From positions 2,310,001-2,374,000 of the forward strand of contig NZ_CP150496.1 of assembly GCF_038019025.1 (NCBI RefSeq): a DNA stretch of 64,000 nt. The letters run 5' to 3'. The first letter of the stretch is position 1, and every line of letters starts with the position of its first letter. This stretch comes from Polaribacter marinaquae. GTDB lineage: Bacteria; Bacteroidota; Bacteroidia; Flavobacteriales; Flavobacteriaceae. Of the stretch, positions 17,770 through 26,786 are shown in pieces. Made by a program: the position numbers and the translations under genes. Under the pieces are notes generated by a model. It did no database searches. It was not told the origin of the DNA and saw only the letters and a program-made list of their open reading frames with translations.

Positions 17770-18330
17770 ATGGAAAACTTAAATAGAAAGACTGTTGCGA
17801 TTTTAGCAACTAATGGATTTGAAGAAAGTGAATTAAGCGAACCAAAAAAAGCTTTAGAAAAAGCAGGAGCAACAGTAGAAATTGTTTCTTTAGAATCTGG
17901 AGAGATTAAATCTTGGAACGATGGTAATTGGGGTAAAAATTACAAAGTAGATAAAACTTTAGATGAGGTTTCTCAATCTGATTATAATGCATTAATGTTA
18001 CCTGGCGGAGTTATAAATCCTGATGTTTTACGTAGAGATAAAAATGCAGTGGAATTTGTAAAATCATTTTTCGAAAATCATAAACCAGTTGCAGCAATTT
18101 GTCATGCGCCTTGGTTATTGGCAGAAGCAGGTGTTTTAGAAGGAAGAAAAATTACATCTTTTAATTCTATTAAAACAGATATGATTAATGCTGGTGCAAA
18201 TTGGGTAGACGAAGAGGTTGTTGTTGATGAAGGTTTAGTAACAAGTAGAAATCCTAAAGATTTGCCAGCTTTTAATGATAAATTAGTAGAAGAGGTTTAC
18301 GAGGGTAAGCATGAGGCTCAAATGGCATAA
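17770..18330 (+). CDS. DJ-1/PfpI family protein
   Basis: Cytoplasmic protein of 186 residues of the PfpI/YhbO type. It has the nucleophile elbow AAICHAPWLLAEAG (Cys at about 115, His next), the upstream acidic residue in ATNGFEESEL, and ALMLPGG before the helix. Family members act as deglycases, chaperones or stress proteins. It is monocistronic, between its own promoter and a bidirectional terminator. Confidence 0.85.
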   Translation: MENLNRKTVAILATNGFEESELSEPKKALEKAGATVEIVSLESGEIKSWNDGNWGKNYKVDKTLDEVSQSDYNALMLPGGVINPDVLRRDKNAVEFVKSFFENHKPVAAICHAPWLLAEAGVLEGRKITSFNSIKTDMINAGANWVDEEVVVDEGLVTSRNPKDLPAFNDKLVEEVYEGKHEAQMA

Positions 18331-18350
18331 TTAGAATGTTAGAATAAAAA

Positions 18351-18376
18351 AAGCGCAATTAAATTGCGCTTTTTTT
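18351..18376. terminator. Bidirectional terminator between PfpI and MscS genes
   Basis: 9-bp stem AAGCGCAAT / ATTGCGCTT with a 3-base loop, T-rich on both strands, between convergent genes. Confidence 0.8.
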
Positions 18377-18867
18377 TATTTGTATTTTATATTTTTTTGA
18401 AGAATTATAGAGTTTGGTACTGTTAAAAATTCATCATCTTTAGTTTTTAGAGTGATAAAAAAGGCACCAATATCTCTTATTTCTCCGGTGATGTTATTAT
18501 CTTTTTCTAAAATGGTTATTGTGTCTCCTATTTTAACTGGGTAATTAATATATAAAATTATACCAGCAGTTATGTTAGATAAAATAGACCATTGAGCAAA
18601 AAACGCAATACCTAAAATAGTTAAAAATGAAGAAATATAAATTAACAATTGCTTTTCATCTACACCCCAAATAAATGCAATTACTACAATTGTGGTTATG
18701 TATATAAGAATTGTTATAATCTTATTTGTAACAAGAATTCTTGCATTTTGAAAGCCGAATTTTGTTTGAATTTTTTTTAGAGAATTTGTTATAAACAATC
18801 GTAAAAAAAAGGCAATTACTACAATAATTACAGATTCTAAAATCTTAAAATGATTTAAAAACTCCAT
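18376..18867 (-). CDS. Small MscS-type mechanosensitive channel
   Basis: Protein of 163 residues with three transmembrane helices (about 9-25, 45-66, 75-100). The third carries the pore pattern GIAFFAQWSILSNITAGI. A short beta domain follows (YPVKIGDTITI, GEIRDIGAFFITLKT, LTVPNSIIL), matching the first part of the MscS cytoplasmic vestibule; the C-terminal alpha/beta part is absent. It gates solute efflux in the inner membrane. It lies 12 bp downstream of the thioesterase gene, so probably shares its transcript. Confidence 0.82.
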   Translation of the reverse strand: MEFLNHFKILESVIIVVIAFFLRLFITNSLKKIQTKFGFQNARILVTNKIITILIYITTIVVIAFIWGVDEKQLLIYISSFLTILGIAFFAQWSILSNITAGIILYINYPVKIGDTITILEKDNNITGEIRDIGAFFITLKTKDDEFLTVPNSIILQKNIKYK

Positions 18868-18879
18868 TGATATTAATTT

Positions 18880-19389
18880 CTATTGAAATAATGCTTTAAG
18901 TTCTGTAGCTTCGTTTGGTGTTAATCTACCAGCTAACACTAAACTTAATTGTTTACGTCTTAGAGCGCCTTCAAAACGTTCTTTTTCTAAGTCTGTTTCT
19001 GGTTCTATTTGTGCTATTTGCACTGGTTTACCTGTTTCATCTACAGCCACAAAAGTGTAAATACCTTCATTTACTTTAGTTCTATGTCTAGATTGTCTGT
19101 CTTCTATCCAAACATCAACATAAACTTCCATAGAAGATTTAAAGGCTCTAGATACTTTAGCTTCAACTGTAACAACGCTACCAACAGGTACAGATTTGTT
19201 AAATGCAACATGGTTTACAGATGCTGTAACCACAATTCTTCTAGAATGTCTTCTTGCTGCAATACTGCAGGCTCTATCCATTCTTGCTAGTAATTCTCCT
19301 CCAAAAAGATTGTCTAAATAATTAGTTTCTCCTGGTAAAACTAAATCTGTTAATATGGTTAAAGATTCTTTAGGTGATTTTGCTTCCAT
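18880..19389 (-). CDS. Acyl-CoA thioesterase, hotdog fold
   Basis: Protein of 169 residues of the YciA/BFIT type. Hotdog motifs include NYLDNLFGGELLARMDRACSIAARRHS (catalytic Asp and helix) and VNHVAFNKSVPVGSVVTVEAKV. It hydrolyses acyl-CoA in the cytoplasm; chain-length preference is unknown. I chose the ATG at 19389: the in-frame TTG at 19419 lies upstream of the -7 box (19414-19406) and so could not be transcribed from it. Confidence 0.85.
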   Translation of the reverse strand: MEAKSPKESLTILTDLVLPGETNYLDNLFGGELLARMDRACSIAARRHSRRIVVTASVNHVAFNKSVPVGSVVTVEAKVSRAFKSSMEVYVDVWIEDRQSRHRTKVNEGIYTFVAVDETGKPVQIAQIEPETDLEKERFEGALRRKQLSLVLAGRLTPNEATELKALFQ

Positions 19390-19405
19390 CAAAAAATAAA
19401 TTTTT

Positions 19406-19414
19406 GCAAAGATA
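19406..19414 (-). promoter_or_regulatory. -7 promoter box of the thioesterase-MscS operon
   Basis: TATCTTTGC on the minus strand, a full TAnnTTTG match, ends 17 bp before the ATG at 19389. It decides the start codon of the thioesterase. Confidence 0.55.
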
Positions 19415-19463
19415 CGCAATCACACTTTTAAAAGTGATGTAAAATAGCTAAAGAAAACTGAAA

Positions 19464-20375
19464 TTATTTAAGGGCTTTAACTAATAACCAAGCGTCTTTA
19501 GAAACTGTTCTTTTGATCTTGTTAAGGTTATTAATGGCGTCATTTTTATCAGCATAACTATTAAATGTGACTTGCGTTAATCCCCATTTATTTACACCAA
19601 TAATTTTAGCATCAAAACCCTTTGCAATAAGTTCTTTTACTTTGGTTTCTGCATTTTCTGGTATTTGAAAAGCGCCAGCTACCACATGGTAAGGTTTAGC
19701 AATTTCTTTAACCACATTTAATTCTAAAGTTGGTAACGGATTAGAAATTACAAAAGTTGCAGATTGTATCTTTTTTTCTAATTCTTTTTGCTGATTTGCA
19801 ATAACCTCGTTTTGTTTATTTTGTTGATAACCATTAAAACCAGCAAAACCTAATGTTAATAAAATAGCGGCAGAAGCAGCGTATTTTATAAATGTTGGTA
19901 TGCCTTTTTTCTCTGTTGAACGAGTAACAGCTATTAAAGGCTTAACTTGTTGTTTGTATCTTTCAACTGCAGAAGTTTCTACGGTAGCTAACCCAAATGA
20001 AGAGGTTAAAAAGTTAACATTTGTTGTTGGTTCAAAAATAACTTGCTTATTCTCATTAAGAGAAATAACACCTAAATTATTTAACGAGATTTCGTTTTTT
20101 TGAAGTTCTGTTTGCCATTTAATTACAGACAAAGAAATGGCTGTAGAAGCTTTCTCAAAAGAGATTTGCTCGCTAGAAGCTATATAATTTGCCAATAAAC
20201 CATCATTATGTTTTAAAAGACTATTAAACGTAATTTGCTTAGAAGGCGGGTAGAAAGTGTTTGTGCTTTCATCTAGTTTTGCATCAATTTTATTTGTTAC
20301 AAAACCTCCAAAATCTGGTACAATTACGCAATCGTATCTGTATAATAAATCGTTTATATAGTTGGCTAAATTCAT
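19464..20375 (-). CDS. HU-CCDC81 and SPOR domain protein
   Basis: Protein of 303 residues. The N-terminal 130 residues match the paired bacterial HU-like CCDC81 domains (VIVPDFGGFVTN, FNSLLKHNDGLLANYIA). A transmembrane helix follows at about 165-183, and a C-terminal SPOR domain (about 228-303, YHVVAGAFQIPENAETKVKEL) binds denuded glycan strands at the septum. It likely links cell division or envelope to a cytoplasmic, perhaps nucleoid-binding, module. It is divergent from dprA, with a TATATTTG box just upstream. Confidence 0.82.
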   Translation of the reverse strand: MNLANYINDLLYRYDCVIVPDFGGFVTNKIDAKLDESTNTFYPPSKQITFNSLLKHNDGLLANYIASSEQISFEKASTAISLSVIKWQTELQKNEISLNNLGVISLNENKQVIFEPTTNVNFLTSSFGLATVETSAVERYKQQVKPLIAVTRSTEKKGIPTFIKYAASAAILLTLGFAGFNGYQQNKQNEVIANQQKELEKKIQSATFVISNPLPTLELNVVKEIAKPYHVVAGAFQIPENAETKVKELIAKGFDAKIIGVNKWGLTQVTFNSYADKNDAINNLNKIKRTVSKDAWLLVKALK

Positions 20376-20380
20376 ATAAA

Positions 20381-20388
20381 CAAATATA
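20381..20388 (-). promoter_or_regulatory. -7 promoter box of the HU/SPOR gene
   Basis: TATATTTG on the minus strand, 5 bp before the ATG codon at 20375, implying a nearly leaderless mRNA if used. Confidence 0.4.
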
Positions 20389-20470
20389 TAATTTTAGACC
20401 TTTCGTAGAAAAAAGTTCTGTAAAAATTATCAACAATTTTTTTATATATTGGTTGTCAAATTGTTAACTA

Positions 20471-21571
20471 TTGAAAGAAGAAAAATTGCTTGCAATCTTA
20501 AGATTGCAAAAAAGTAAAGCTGTGGGCGATATTTTAGCTAAGAAACTAATTGTAAATGTGGGAGATGTCTCCCAAATTTTTAAGGAAAAACCACAAAATT
20601 TAGCTAAAATAAACGGAATTGGTAAAAATGTACTAAACCATCTTTTTGATAAAGAAAACTTAGAAAAAGCATTAGACGAACTACAATACATCAAAAAAAA
20701 TAACATAAAATATTCTTATTTTTTGGATGAAGATTATCCAGAGAACCTTCAACATTGTATCGATTCACCAATTCTACTTTTTAAAGACGGTGCCATCGAT
20801 TTTTCTAATAAAAAAATGATTTCTATTGTTGGTACAAGAAATATGAGTTCTTATGGTAGAGACTTTTGTAATACCTTGATAAAAGATTTGGCTACTTACA
20901 ATCCTGTAATAGTTAGTGGTTTTGCTTATGGTGTAGATATTTGTGCGCACAAAGCAGCAATAGAAAATAACCTGCAAACCATTGCGGTTTTAGCGCATGG
21001 GTTTGATCAAATTTATCCGAAAGTACATAAAAAGTATATAAATGATGTAAATAAAAAAGGTGGTTTTTTAACTGAGTTTTGGCATGACGAAGCACCGTTA
21101 AGAGAAAATTTTTTAAAAAGAAATAGAATTGTTGCGGGTATTTCTAAAGCAACTATAATTATAGAATCTGCAGCAAAAGGAGGTTCTTTAGTAACTGCAG
21201 ATATTGCTAATTCTTATAATAAAGATGTTTTTGCTGTACCTGGTAGAACTACAGATTTGTATAGTAAAGGATGCAACCATTTAATTAAAAGTAACAATGC
21301 TTTTTTGTTAAACTCTGCAGAAGATATTGTAAAAATATTAAATTGGGATATTCAAGAAAAACCTAAAACAATACAGAAACAATTATTTGTAGAATTAGAT
21401 GAAAATGAACAAAAAATATACGATTTATTACATGCCAAAGGACAACAATTATTAGATGTAATTGCATTAGAATGTAATATACCAACATATCAATTGTCGT
21501 CTATATTATTACAGTTAGAATTAAAAGGTGTTACAAAACCTTTACCCGGAAAGATGTTCGAATTGAGTTAA
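20471..21571 (+). CDS. dprA: DNA processing protein DprA
   Basis: Cytoplasmic protein of 366 residues that loads RecA on incoming single-stranded DNA in natural transformation. An N-terminal helix-hairpin-helix-like part (KINGIGKNVLNHL) is followed by the Rossmann domain with SIVGTRNMSSYG, VSGFAYGVDICAHKAA, LTEFWHDEAPLRENFLKRNRIVAGIS and GGSLVTADIA, and a C-terminal winged helix. The start is TTG at 20471; no ATG gives a full N-terminus. It diverges from the HU/SPOR gene. Confidence 0.9.
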   Translation: MKEEKLLAILRLQKSKAVGDILAKKLIVNVGDVSQIFKEKPQNLAKINGIGKNVLNHLFDKENLEKALDELQYIKKNNIKYSYFLDEDYPENLQHCIDSPILLFKDGAIDFSNKKMISIVGTRNMSSYGRDFCNTLIKDLATYNPVIVSGFAYGVDICAHKAAIENNLQTIAVLAHGFDQIYPKVHKKYINDVNKKGGFLTEFWHDEAPLRENFLKRNRIVAGISKATIIIESAAKGGSLVTADIANSYNKDVFAVPGRTTDLYSKGCNHLIKSNNAFLLNSAEDIVKILNWDIQEKPKTIQKQLFVELDENEQKIYDLLHAKGQQLLDVIALECNIPTYQLSSILLQLELKGVTKPLPGKMFELS

Positions 21572-21605
21572 ATATTCTTATTTTTGAGGAAAATCAATAG
21601 TAAAG

Positions 21606-22673
21606 ATGGCGGTAGAGAAAAAATTGATGTCCAAAAAGAAACCCACATTTCCAGTAAATGAAATGTTTAACGCGTATCTTAAAAATTACAATAGAAACAT
21701 TAAAATTTCTATTTTTTACGATGATTTATTACGTTTTCAAGGTTCTGTAACGGTTTATGATAAAAATGACGAAGATACACTTTGGGTAAGAACTTACTAT
21801 TCTCAATTTGATAGAGAAGAAATAGATAGAAGTTTAAAAAAGGTGTATACAATGTTGCATTCTGATGGTAATGATGACACAATTCCTTTTTTAAATGTAG
21901 ATGCAATCGATTATTGTACGTTTGGGAATTCGAAACCTTTTAGAATTAAAATTCGTAATATTTTAAATGACAACTTTTCTTATTTCTATGTAAAAAAAGC
22001 AGATGCATCTCGTATTTATGGTTTAGAGTTAGAGCATATTTTATCTCCACATAATATGAATTTTCTAGTTTTTGGAGACACTCTAATTGAAGAACATATT
22101 GCCGGAATTCCGGGAGATGATTTTATTAGAGATTTTTTACCAAAATGTACAGAATCTCAAAAAGCACAAATTGCAAAAGAGTTTGTAAAATTTAAAGAAA
22201 GATGTTTGGTGCGTCTTTTAGGTGATATGCGTTCGTATAATTACGTTATTACACCAACTCATGATTTTGACCATATTATATATAAGTTTAGAGCTATAGA
22301 TTTTGATCAGCAATCTTTTGAAGGAAACTTAAAAGTATACAACTTACAATTCATGAAAGAGAATTTTAAGATGGTGGAAATGGTTAGTAAAAAATTACAA
22401 AACGATTCTATTAGGCAATATAAATTAGAAGAACGTTCTTTTATGGCAAAGAGAATGATTACTGCACCAAGAAGAACTGCAAGATTAATTAAATGTATGA
22501 AAGCAGATTCTATTTCGTATCCAGAAAATGTAGAGCTTTTAAAAGAGCATTTAATTAAATATGTTGGTGATGTAAAGTTTAAAGATTGCGAAAATATGGG
22601 GGAAATTTTAGAAACTATTTTAGCTTTCGTAAAGCGTAATTATTTAGATATTAGTAATAAAGAATTGTTTTAA
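21606..22673 (+). CDS. Conserved protein with kinase-like motifs
   Basis: Protein of 355 residues with no family I can name. Parts of it read like an aminoglycoside-phosphotransferase or HipA-type kinase core: YVKKAD (candidate ATP Lys), GLELEHILS (candidate helix-C Glu), a hinge-like LIEEHIAGIPGDDF, LLGDMRSYNYVI (Asp and Asn five residues apart, as in HGDxHxxN) and RAIDFDQQ (metal-binding Asp). An alpha-helical C-terminus follows. A phosphotransferase fold is inference; it may be a degenerate kinase. It lies 34 bp after dprA and may share its transcript. Confidence 0.6.
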   Translation: MAVEKKLMSKKKPTFPVNEMFNAYLKNYNRNIKISIFYDDLLRFQGSVTVYDKNDEDTLWVRTYYSQFDREEIDRSLKKVYTMLHSDGNDDTIPFLNVDAIDYCTFGNSKPFRIKIRNILNDNFSYFYVKKADASRIYGLELEHILSPHNMNFLVFGDTLIEEHIAGIPGDDFIRDFLPKCTESQKAQIAKEFVKFKERCLVRLLGDMRSYNYVITPTHDFDHIIYKFRAIDFDQQSFEGNLKVYNLQFMKENFKMVEMVSKKLQNDSIRQYKLEERSFMAKRMITAPRRTARLIKCMKADSISYPENVELLKEHLIKYVGDVKFKDCENMGEILETILAFVKRNYLDISNKELF

Positions 22674-22674
22674 T

Positions 22675-22708
22675 AAAAAAGGCGTAAACCAAAGTTTACG
22701 CCTTTTTT
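22675..22708. terminator. Bidirectional terminator
   Basis: 9-bp GC-rich stem GGCGTAAAC / GTTTACGCC, 4-base loop, A6 before and T6 after, between convergent genes. Confidence 0.85.
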
Positions 22709-22726
22709 ATTATTTTTATTTGCAGT

Positions 22727-24091
22727 TTACCAAGCACCAATAAAGTGACTTCCTTCTGCGTTTACTAATTCAGCACCTTTTGTTACTGATCCAGTTTCTG
22801 TATCTACAACATAAATGTTTCCATTTTGTCCAACAGGAGCTTGCGTTAAGTATATTTCATTACCATCTACAGCAAAACCTTGGTATTGGAATAAGTAAAA
22901 ATCTGGATCATACGGAATTGCATCAATTTTAACTGCAGTTTTAGTATTTAAATCAATTAAAGCAAAAAATCCTTGAGCACCTGCAATACCATCAGCAGAA
23001 CCTTCATGACGATAAGTTAATACAGCTTTACCATTTGCAGCAGGTCTCCAAGCAAGTACGTAAGCACCTTGCACACCCAATGCTTCATCCAAATTAAAAT
23101 CATAAGAATTATCATATTCATTATTTGCATCAATTTTTAAAATATGAGAACCTTCTGGGTCACTTTGGTTTGCTTGATAAACACTTCCATTATATTCAAA
23201 AGCATTAATACTTCTGTATCCGTTTGTGTTTCCATGACCAACACTAGAGGTAATAACGGTTGGGTTTAATAAAGAAGGATAATCTAATACAATTGTTTTA
23301 GAACCTAAAATTTCGTAACCGCTATCGCTTTCTACAGTTGCTGGGTTTACTTTGCTTAAACGCGCGCCAATGTATAATTTGTTTCCTGCAGTATTTAAAG
23401 TAGGCATATCTATTCTAGAAATATAATAACCTGCAGCTTCTTCTTCTGCGCTTAAAGCAACAACATGTTCTTGAAAGTTGTTAATTGCAGAGTTTACTAA
23501 ATCTAAAGTAACTACACCAATTGTTGCTTCTGTGCGTGTGTAAACATCATCAGAAACATCATTTGGAGTACCATTATCATCAATTTGGTGTTCTGTAGAA
23601 ACGTAAACTGCTGCACCTGTTTGATCTCCGTCAAATAATTTTATCCATCTTGGAGCAGTACCCACATAAGGAGCAATACTAATCTCTGTACCAGTTTGTA
23701 CAAAGTTTTGGCCGCCTTCTACGGTATATTTCGTGTAATTTCCACCAGTATCACCAGCATAAGAAATGTTAAAAATTGTGTTACCATCTTCTGATGCTTG
23801 TAATCTAGCGGTTCTGTTAGAAGGGGCAATAAATCCGTTTTCGAAAGGATTAATAGATACACTTGGGTCTTTTGCATCTTCACTACTTACAGAATATATT
23901 AAAGTTCCACCGTTACCATCACCAGGGTTATCTCCCATTTTAGCTCCGGCAATTGTAATCCATCTAGATTCAGAAATAGGATCTACAGGATCTATTTGGT
24001 CAGTAATATCCTCATCGCTACAAGCAGTCATTAAACCAATACCAAGAGTAAGTATTGCTAAAGATTTTAGATTTAAAAAATTAATTTTCAT
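22727..24091 (-). CDS. DUF4374 lipoprotein
   Basis: Protein of 454 residues with lipoprotein signal and lipobox (LMTACSDE, Cys near 24), so probably in the outer membrane. The body is a beta-propeller-like DUF4374 domain (RWITIAGAK, TGGNYTKYTV, GYRSINAFEYNGSVYQANQ, the C-terminal NIYVVDTETGSVTKG). DUF4374 proteins are usually encoded beside TonB receptors of the siderophore or iron type. It lies 20 bp downstream of one and is probably co-transcribed, so a surface role in iron or cofactor capture is likely but unproven. Confidence 0.82.
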   Translation of the reverse strand: MKINFLNLKSLAILTLGIGLMTACSDEDITDQIDPVDPISESRWITIAGAKMGDNPGDGNGGTLIYSVSSEDAKDPSVSINPFENGFIAPSNRTARLQASEDGNTIFNISYAGDTGGNYTKYTVEGGQNFVQTGTEISIAPYVGTAPRWIKLFDGDQTGAAVYVSTEHQIDDNGTPNDVSDDVYTRTEATIGVVTLDLVNSAINNFQEHVVALSAEEEAAGYYISRIDMPTLNTAGNKLYIGARLSKVNPATVESDSGYEILGSKTIVLDYPSLLNPTVITSSVGHGNTNGYRSINAFEYNGSVYQANQSDPEGSHILKIDANNEYDNSYDFNLDEALGVQGAYVLAWRPAANGKAVLTYRHEGSADGIAGAQGFFALIDLNTKTAVKIDAIPYDPDFYLFQYQGFAVDGNEIYLTQAPVGQNGNIYVVDTETGSVTKGAELVNAEGSHFIGAW

Positions 24092-24111
24092 TTTATTTGT
24101 GTTTTGAATGG

Positions 24112-26523
24112 TTAAAAATTATTAATTGTGTAATTTAATTTCAGGTAAAAAGCTCTACCTGGTTTTTGTACGGATAAATTATCGTATACGGGTTTGTCAA
24201 AAATGTTTTTTACATCAAAACTAGCTACCAACTTTTTGTTTGGAAATGCATAACTAAGTCCTAAATCTTGTGATAATTGCGTAGGAACTTCGAAAAAATT
24301 ATTACCAACAGTGTTTGAACCTTGTGGCGCTAGGTAAGAAAATTCATCAGTAAAATAGATTGAGTAAAAAAGATTTAATCGTGATTTTTGTTGAATTAAG
24401 TCTTTAAAAGAATAACGTAAACTACCATTCATGGTAAAGAAAGGAGTGTTTGGTACGTCTATTTCTACGCCGCTATTTTTAATTTTTAAATCGAAACGAG
24501 ATATGTTAAAGTTTAATCCGAAATTGTTGTTGTAGTTATAATTTAATTGTGCATCAAACCCTTTAGATGTTCCGCTACCTTGGTTTACATAGACTATTAA
24601 TTCATCATCTACATTAAAAGAAGTTTCTATAGGTAAGCCAATTCTGTCTTTAATATTTCTTGTAAATAAGTTTGTAGAAATAGTAAAATTATGATTGGTG
24701 ATATTAAAAGTACCAAATCTAAAACCTAGATTATAGTTGTTACTTTGCTCTGGATTAATAGTTGGATTTGCAACAACATTGTCTCCATCATTACCAAAAA
24801 CTTCTGTTTCATCAGGTAAACGAACTGCCTTTTCTGCAGATGTTAATAATGTGGTTTTAGGAGAAAGCTCATAAGAAAGCGCAAATCCATATCCGTTATT
24901 TTTTTTATTGCTGTTTATAACTTCATCTACTATTTCATTAATTCCGTCAGAATTTGTTACTATTTCTGGATCTATACTAACGGTTTCTTGTTGATAATGT
25001 TTTCCGAAAATATTTGCTTTTAATTTATCGTCTAAAGCAGTTAACTCATACGTTAAAGAATAAATGTTTTTATAAAGATTTCTGGTTCCTGTAAATGTGT
25101 TTTCTAATAAAGAAAGTAAAACATCACTATCTTTTCTATCCGTTCCACTATACACGTGATTTGCTAAAACCTTATGATTATCGTTAATAGCATAAGACAA
25201 TCCTGTTCTAATAGATGCTACTTTTCTTTTAATGGTAGCTAATGTTGGCCCACCTTCTTGCTGAGAACCCCAAGTATAATCATACTCATCGCCTCTAAAA
25301 TCGATAGCTCTTTCTCCATTCCAACTATAGGCAGCTGCAACAGTATCATTAACAACACGATTTCTGTTTCCATATAATCCGTTAATGTTTAAATCTAAAC
25401 CTTTGGTTATAAAGTTTTTCTTTTGATAAATTAAGTTGGTAACTAAAGCATCAGATTCTAAAAATCGATTCTTATAAGGAGTAATAGTCGTAAAAGCACC
25501 ATGTTGTACTTCTTTATAATCATCAGAACCAGTAAGACCAATAAAAAATTGATCTGCCCATTTAACATTGGTAAAACCAATTTGTGCCATACCACCTGTA
25601 GATCGATAAGCATCGTTAAACCTTCTGGCAGTAATTGGCGTTTGTACACCTCCTAAACCTGTGGTAACAATACTTCTACCAGAAACCTTATAATCATTGT
25701 CAGAATAATTATGAAAAAGTGATGCTTTTACAGTAAAACCAGATTCTTTAAAACGATACAAACCGTTAACGTTTGTTTGTATTGTATTGAAAGATCCGTA
25801 AGAAACAGAAGCGTTTAAATTGGTTTTTGCATCATCATTAAGGATAATATTAATTGCTCCTCCTAAAGCATCATCTGCTAAATGCCCTGGAACTACACCT
25901 TTATAAACTTCAATATTTTTAATCATTGAAGCAGGAATACTGTTTAAATTAAAAGAAGAACCATACATAGAACTTGGTATTCCGTCTATGAAAATTCTTA
26001 CAGCATTACCAGATAAACCATTTAAACTGTAGTTAACATCAGAACCTAAACCACCATTTTGTCTTATTTTAACACCAACTGTTGTGTTTAGTAATTCGTT
26101 TGTTTGAATATTTCTTAAACTTGCTTCTTTGGTTTTTATCACATTTACAGCAAAACCTTGCGTTTCTTTTTTAGTTTCTTCTGTTTTCGCGGTGATTTTT
26201 ACTTCATCTAATGCATTGTCTATAAAATTTAAAGTAAAATTAAGTACTTTCTTTTTCGAATTTAAAGTAACGTTGATGGTTTTTGGTAAAGAATTTAAAG
26301 AGTGCACCTTAAAAGAATATGTGCCATATGGAACACTTTTTAAATAGAAGTCTCCATTAATATCTGTACTTAACTCTTTATAGAAACCTGTTCCTTTAAC
26401 AACCACATAAGCACCAATTGCTGGCTCGTTATTATTAAATTTAATTTTTCCATAAAAGTCTCCATTCTGACTAAATGTTACAGAAGTTAAAAAGAAAAAA
26501 AGTAGCGTTCTAAAGAAAAGCAT
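24112..26523 (-). CDS. TonB-dependent outer-membrane receptor, FecA-like
   Basis: Protein of 803 residues: signal peptide ending near VTFSQ, a carboxypeptidase-like regulatory domain (about 22-95, YGKIKFNNNEPAIGAYVVVKG), plug domain (about 120-235, NELLNTTVGVKIRQNGG, EVYKGVVPGHLADDALGGAINI) and a 22-strand beta barrel ending in YLKLNYTINNF. It imports a substrate across the outer membrane using TonB/ExbB/ExbD energy. Siderophore uptake is likely from the DUF4374 partner. Its promoter box is at 26547-26540, with dyad-like sequence just upstream. Confidence 0.88.
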   Translation of the reverse strand: MLFFRTLLFFFLTSVTFSQNGDFYGKIKFNNNEPAIGAYVVVKGTGFYKELSTDINGDFYLKSVPYGTYSFKVHSLNSLPKTINVTLNSKKKVLNFTLNFIDNALDEVKITAKTEETKKETQGFAVNVIKTKEASLRNIQTNELLNTTVGVKIRQNGGLGSDVNYSLNGLSGNAVRIFIDGIPSSMYGSSFNLNSIPASMIKNIEVYKGVVPGHLADDALGGAINIILNDDAKTNLNASVSYGSFNTIQTNVNGLYRFKESGFTVKASLFHNYSDNDYKVSGRSIVTTGLGGVQTPITARRFNDAYRSTGGMAQIGFTNVKWADQFFIGLTGSDDYKEVQHGAFTTITPYKNRFLESDALVTNLIYQKKNFITKGLDLNINGLYGNRNRVVNDTVAAAYSWNGERAIDFRGDEYDYTWGSQQEGGPTLATIKRKVASIRTGLSYAINDNHKVLANHVYSGTDRKDSDVLLSLLENTFTGTRNLYKNIYSLTYELTALDDKLKANIFGKHYQQETVSIDPEIVTNSDGINEIVDEVINSNKKNNGYGFALSYELSPKTTLLTSAEKAVRLPDETEVFGNDGDNVVANPTINPEQSNNYNLGFRFGTFNITNHNFTISTNLFTRNIKDRIGLPIETSFNVDDELIVYVNQGSGTSKGFDAQLNYNYNNNFGLNFNISRFDLKIKNSGVEIDVPNTPFFTMNGSLRYSFKDLIQQKSRLNLFYSIYFTDEFSYLAPQGSNTVGNNFFEVPTQLSQDLGLSYAFPNKKLVASFDVKNIFDKPVYDNLSVQKPGRAFYLKLNYTINNF

Positions 26524-26539
26524 TGTCGATTATTTTTGA

Positions 26540-26547
26540 CAAATATA
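26540..26547 (-). promoter_or_regulatory. -7 promoter box of the TonB receptor-DUF4374 operon
   Basis: TATATTTG on the minus strand, 17 bp before the ATG at 26523. No clear -33 TTG. Confidence 0.45.
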
Positions 26548-26560
26548 CTTTTATTTGTAA

Positions 26561-26579
26561 TTAGTCTAAATAAATTTAG
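26561..26579. promoter_or_regulatory. Possible metalloregulator site
   Basis: TTAGTCTAA (near-dyad) overlaps CTAAAT-AA-ATTTAG (6-2-6 inverted repeat), directly upstream of the receptor -7 box. The half GTCTAAATAAA is shared with the DtxR-gene promoter at 34445. Operator function is inferred. Confidence 0.3.
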
Positions 26580-26640
26580 TTGATTTACAGAAAAATTAAT
26601 TTTTAACTGCATACTCAAAAAGTATCACAATTTTAACCAT

Positions 26641-26689
26641 ATTATTTTTAATGATTCTAAATAAATGAGTATTATTTTTAATGATTCTA
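26641..26689. repeat. 19-bp direct repeat, period 30
   Basis: ATTATTTTTAATGATTCTA occurs at 26641-26659 and 26671-26689, separated by 11 bp. Function unknown. Confidence 0.7.
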
Positions 26690-26694
26690 TATAG

Positions 26695-26775
26695 TGGGGT
26701 TTTAAGAAAGCAGAATTTAAAGACACAATTTTTGATGATTTATTAGATTTTATTCTAAAATCAATCAGAAAGTAA
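26695..26775 (+). pseudogene. Possible C-terminal gene remnant
   Basis: Open frame of 26 codons without a start codon: a TAG at 26692 precedes WGFKKAEFKDTIFDDLLD and the end is SIRK-stop. The amphipathic, charge-rich composition is protein-like. It may be the tail of a deleted gene, or chance; no family recognised. Confidence 0.2.
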
Positions 26776-26786
26776 AATTTAAAGAA

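Larger units (their letters stand above)
26524..26786. other. Intergenic region with promoter, repeats and possible gene remnant
   Basis: 263 bp. It holds the receptor's promoter box and dyads (26540-26579), two 19-bp direct repeats 30 bp apart (26641-26659 and 26671-26689), and an open frame from 26695 to 26775 with no start codon that could be the tail of a lost gene. Confidence 0.5.

Noticed and set aside
25458..25649. 63-codon open frame on the minus strand
   Set aside because: Out-of-frame reading inside the TonB receptor gene at 24112-26523.
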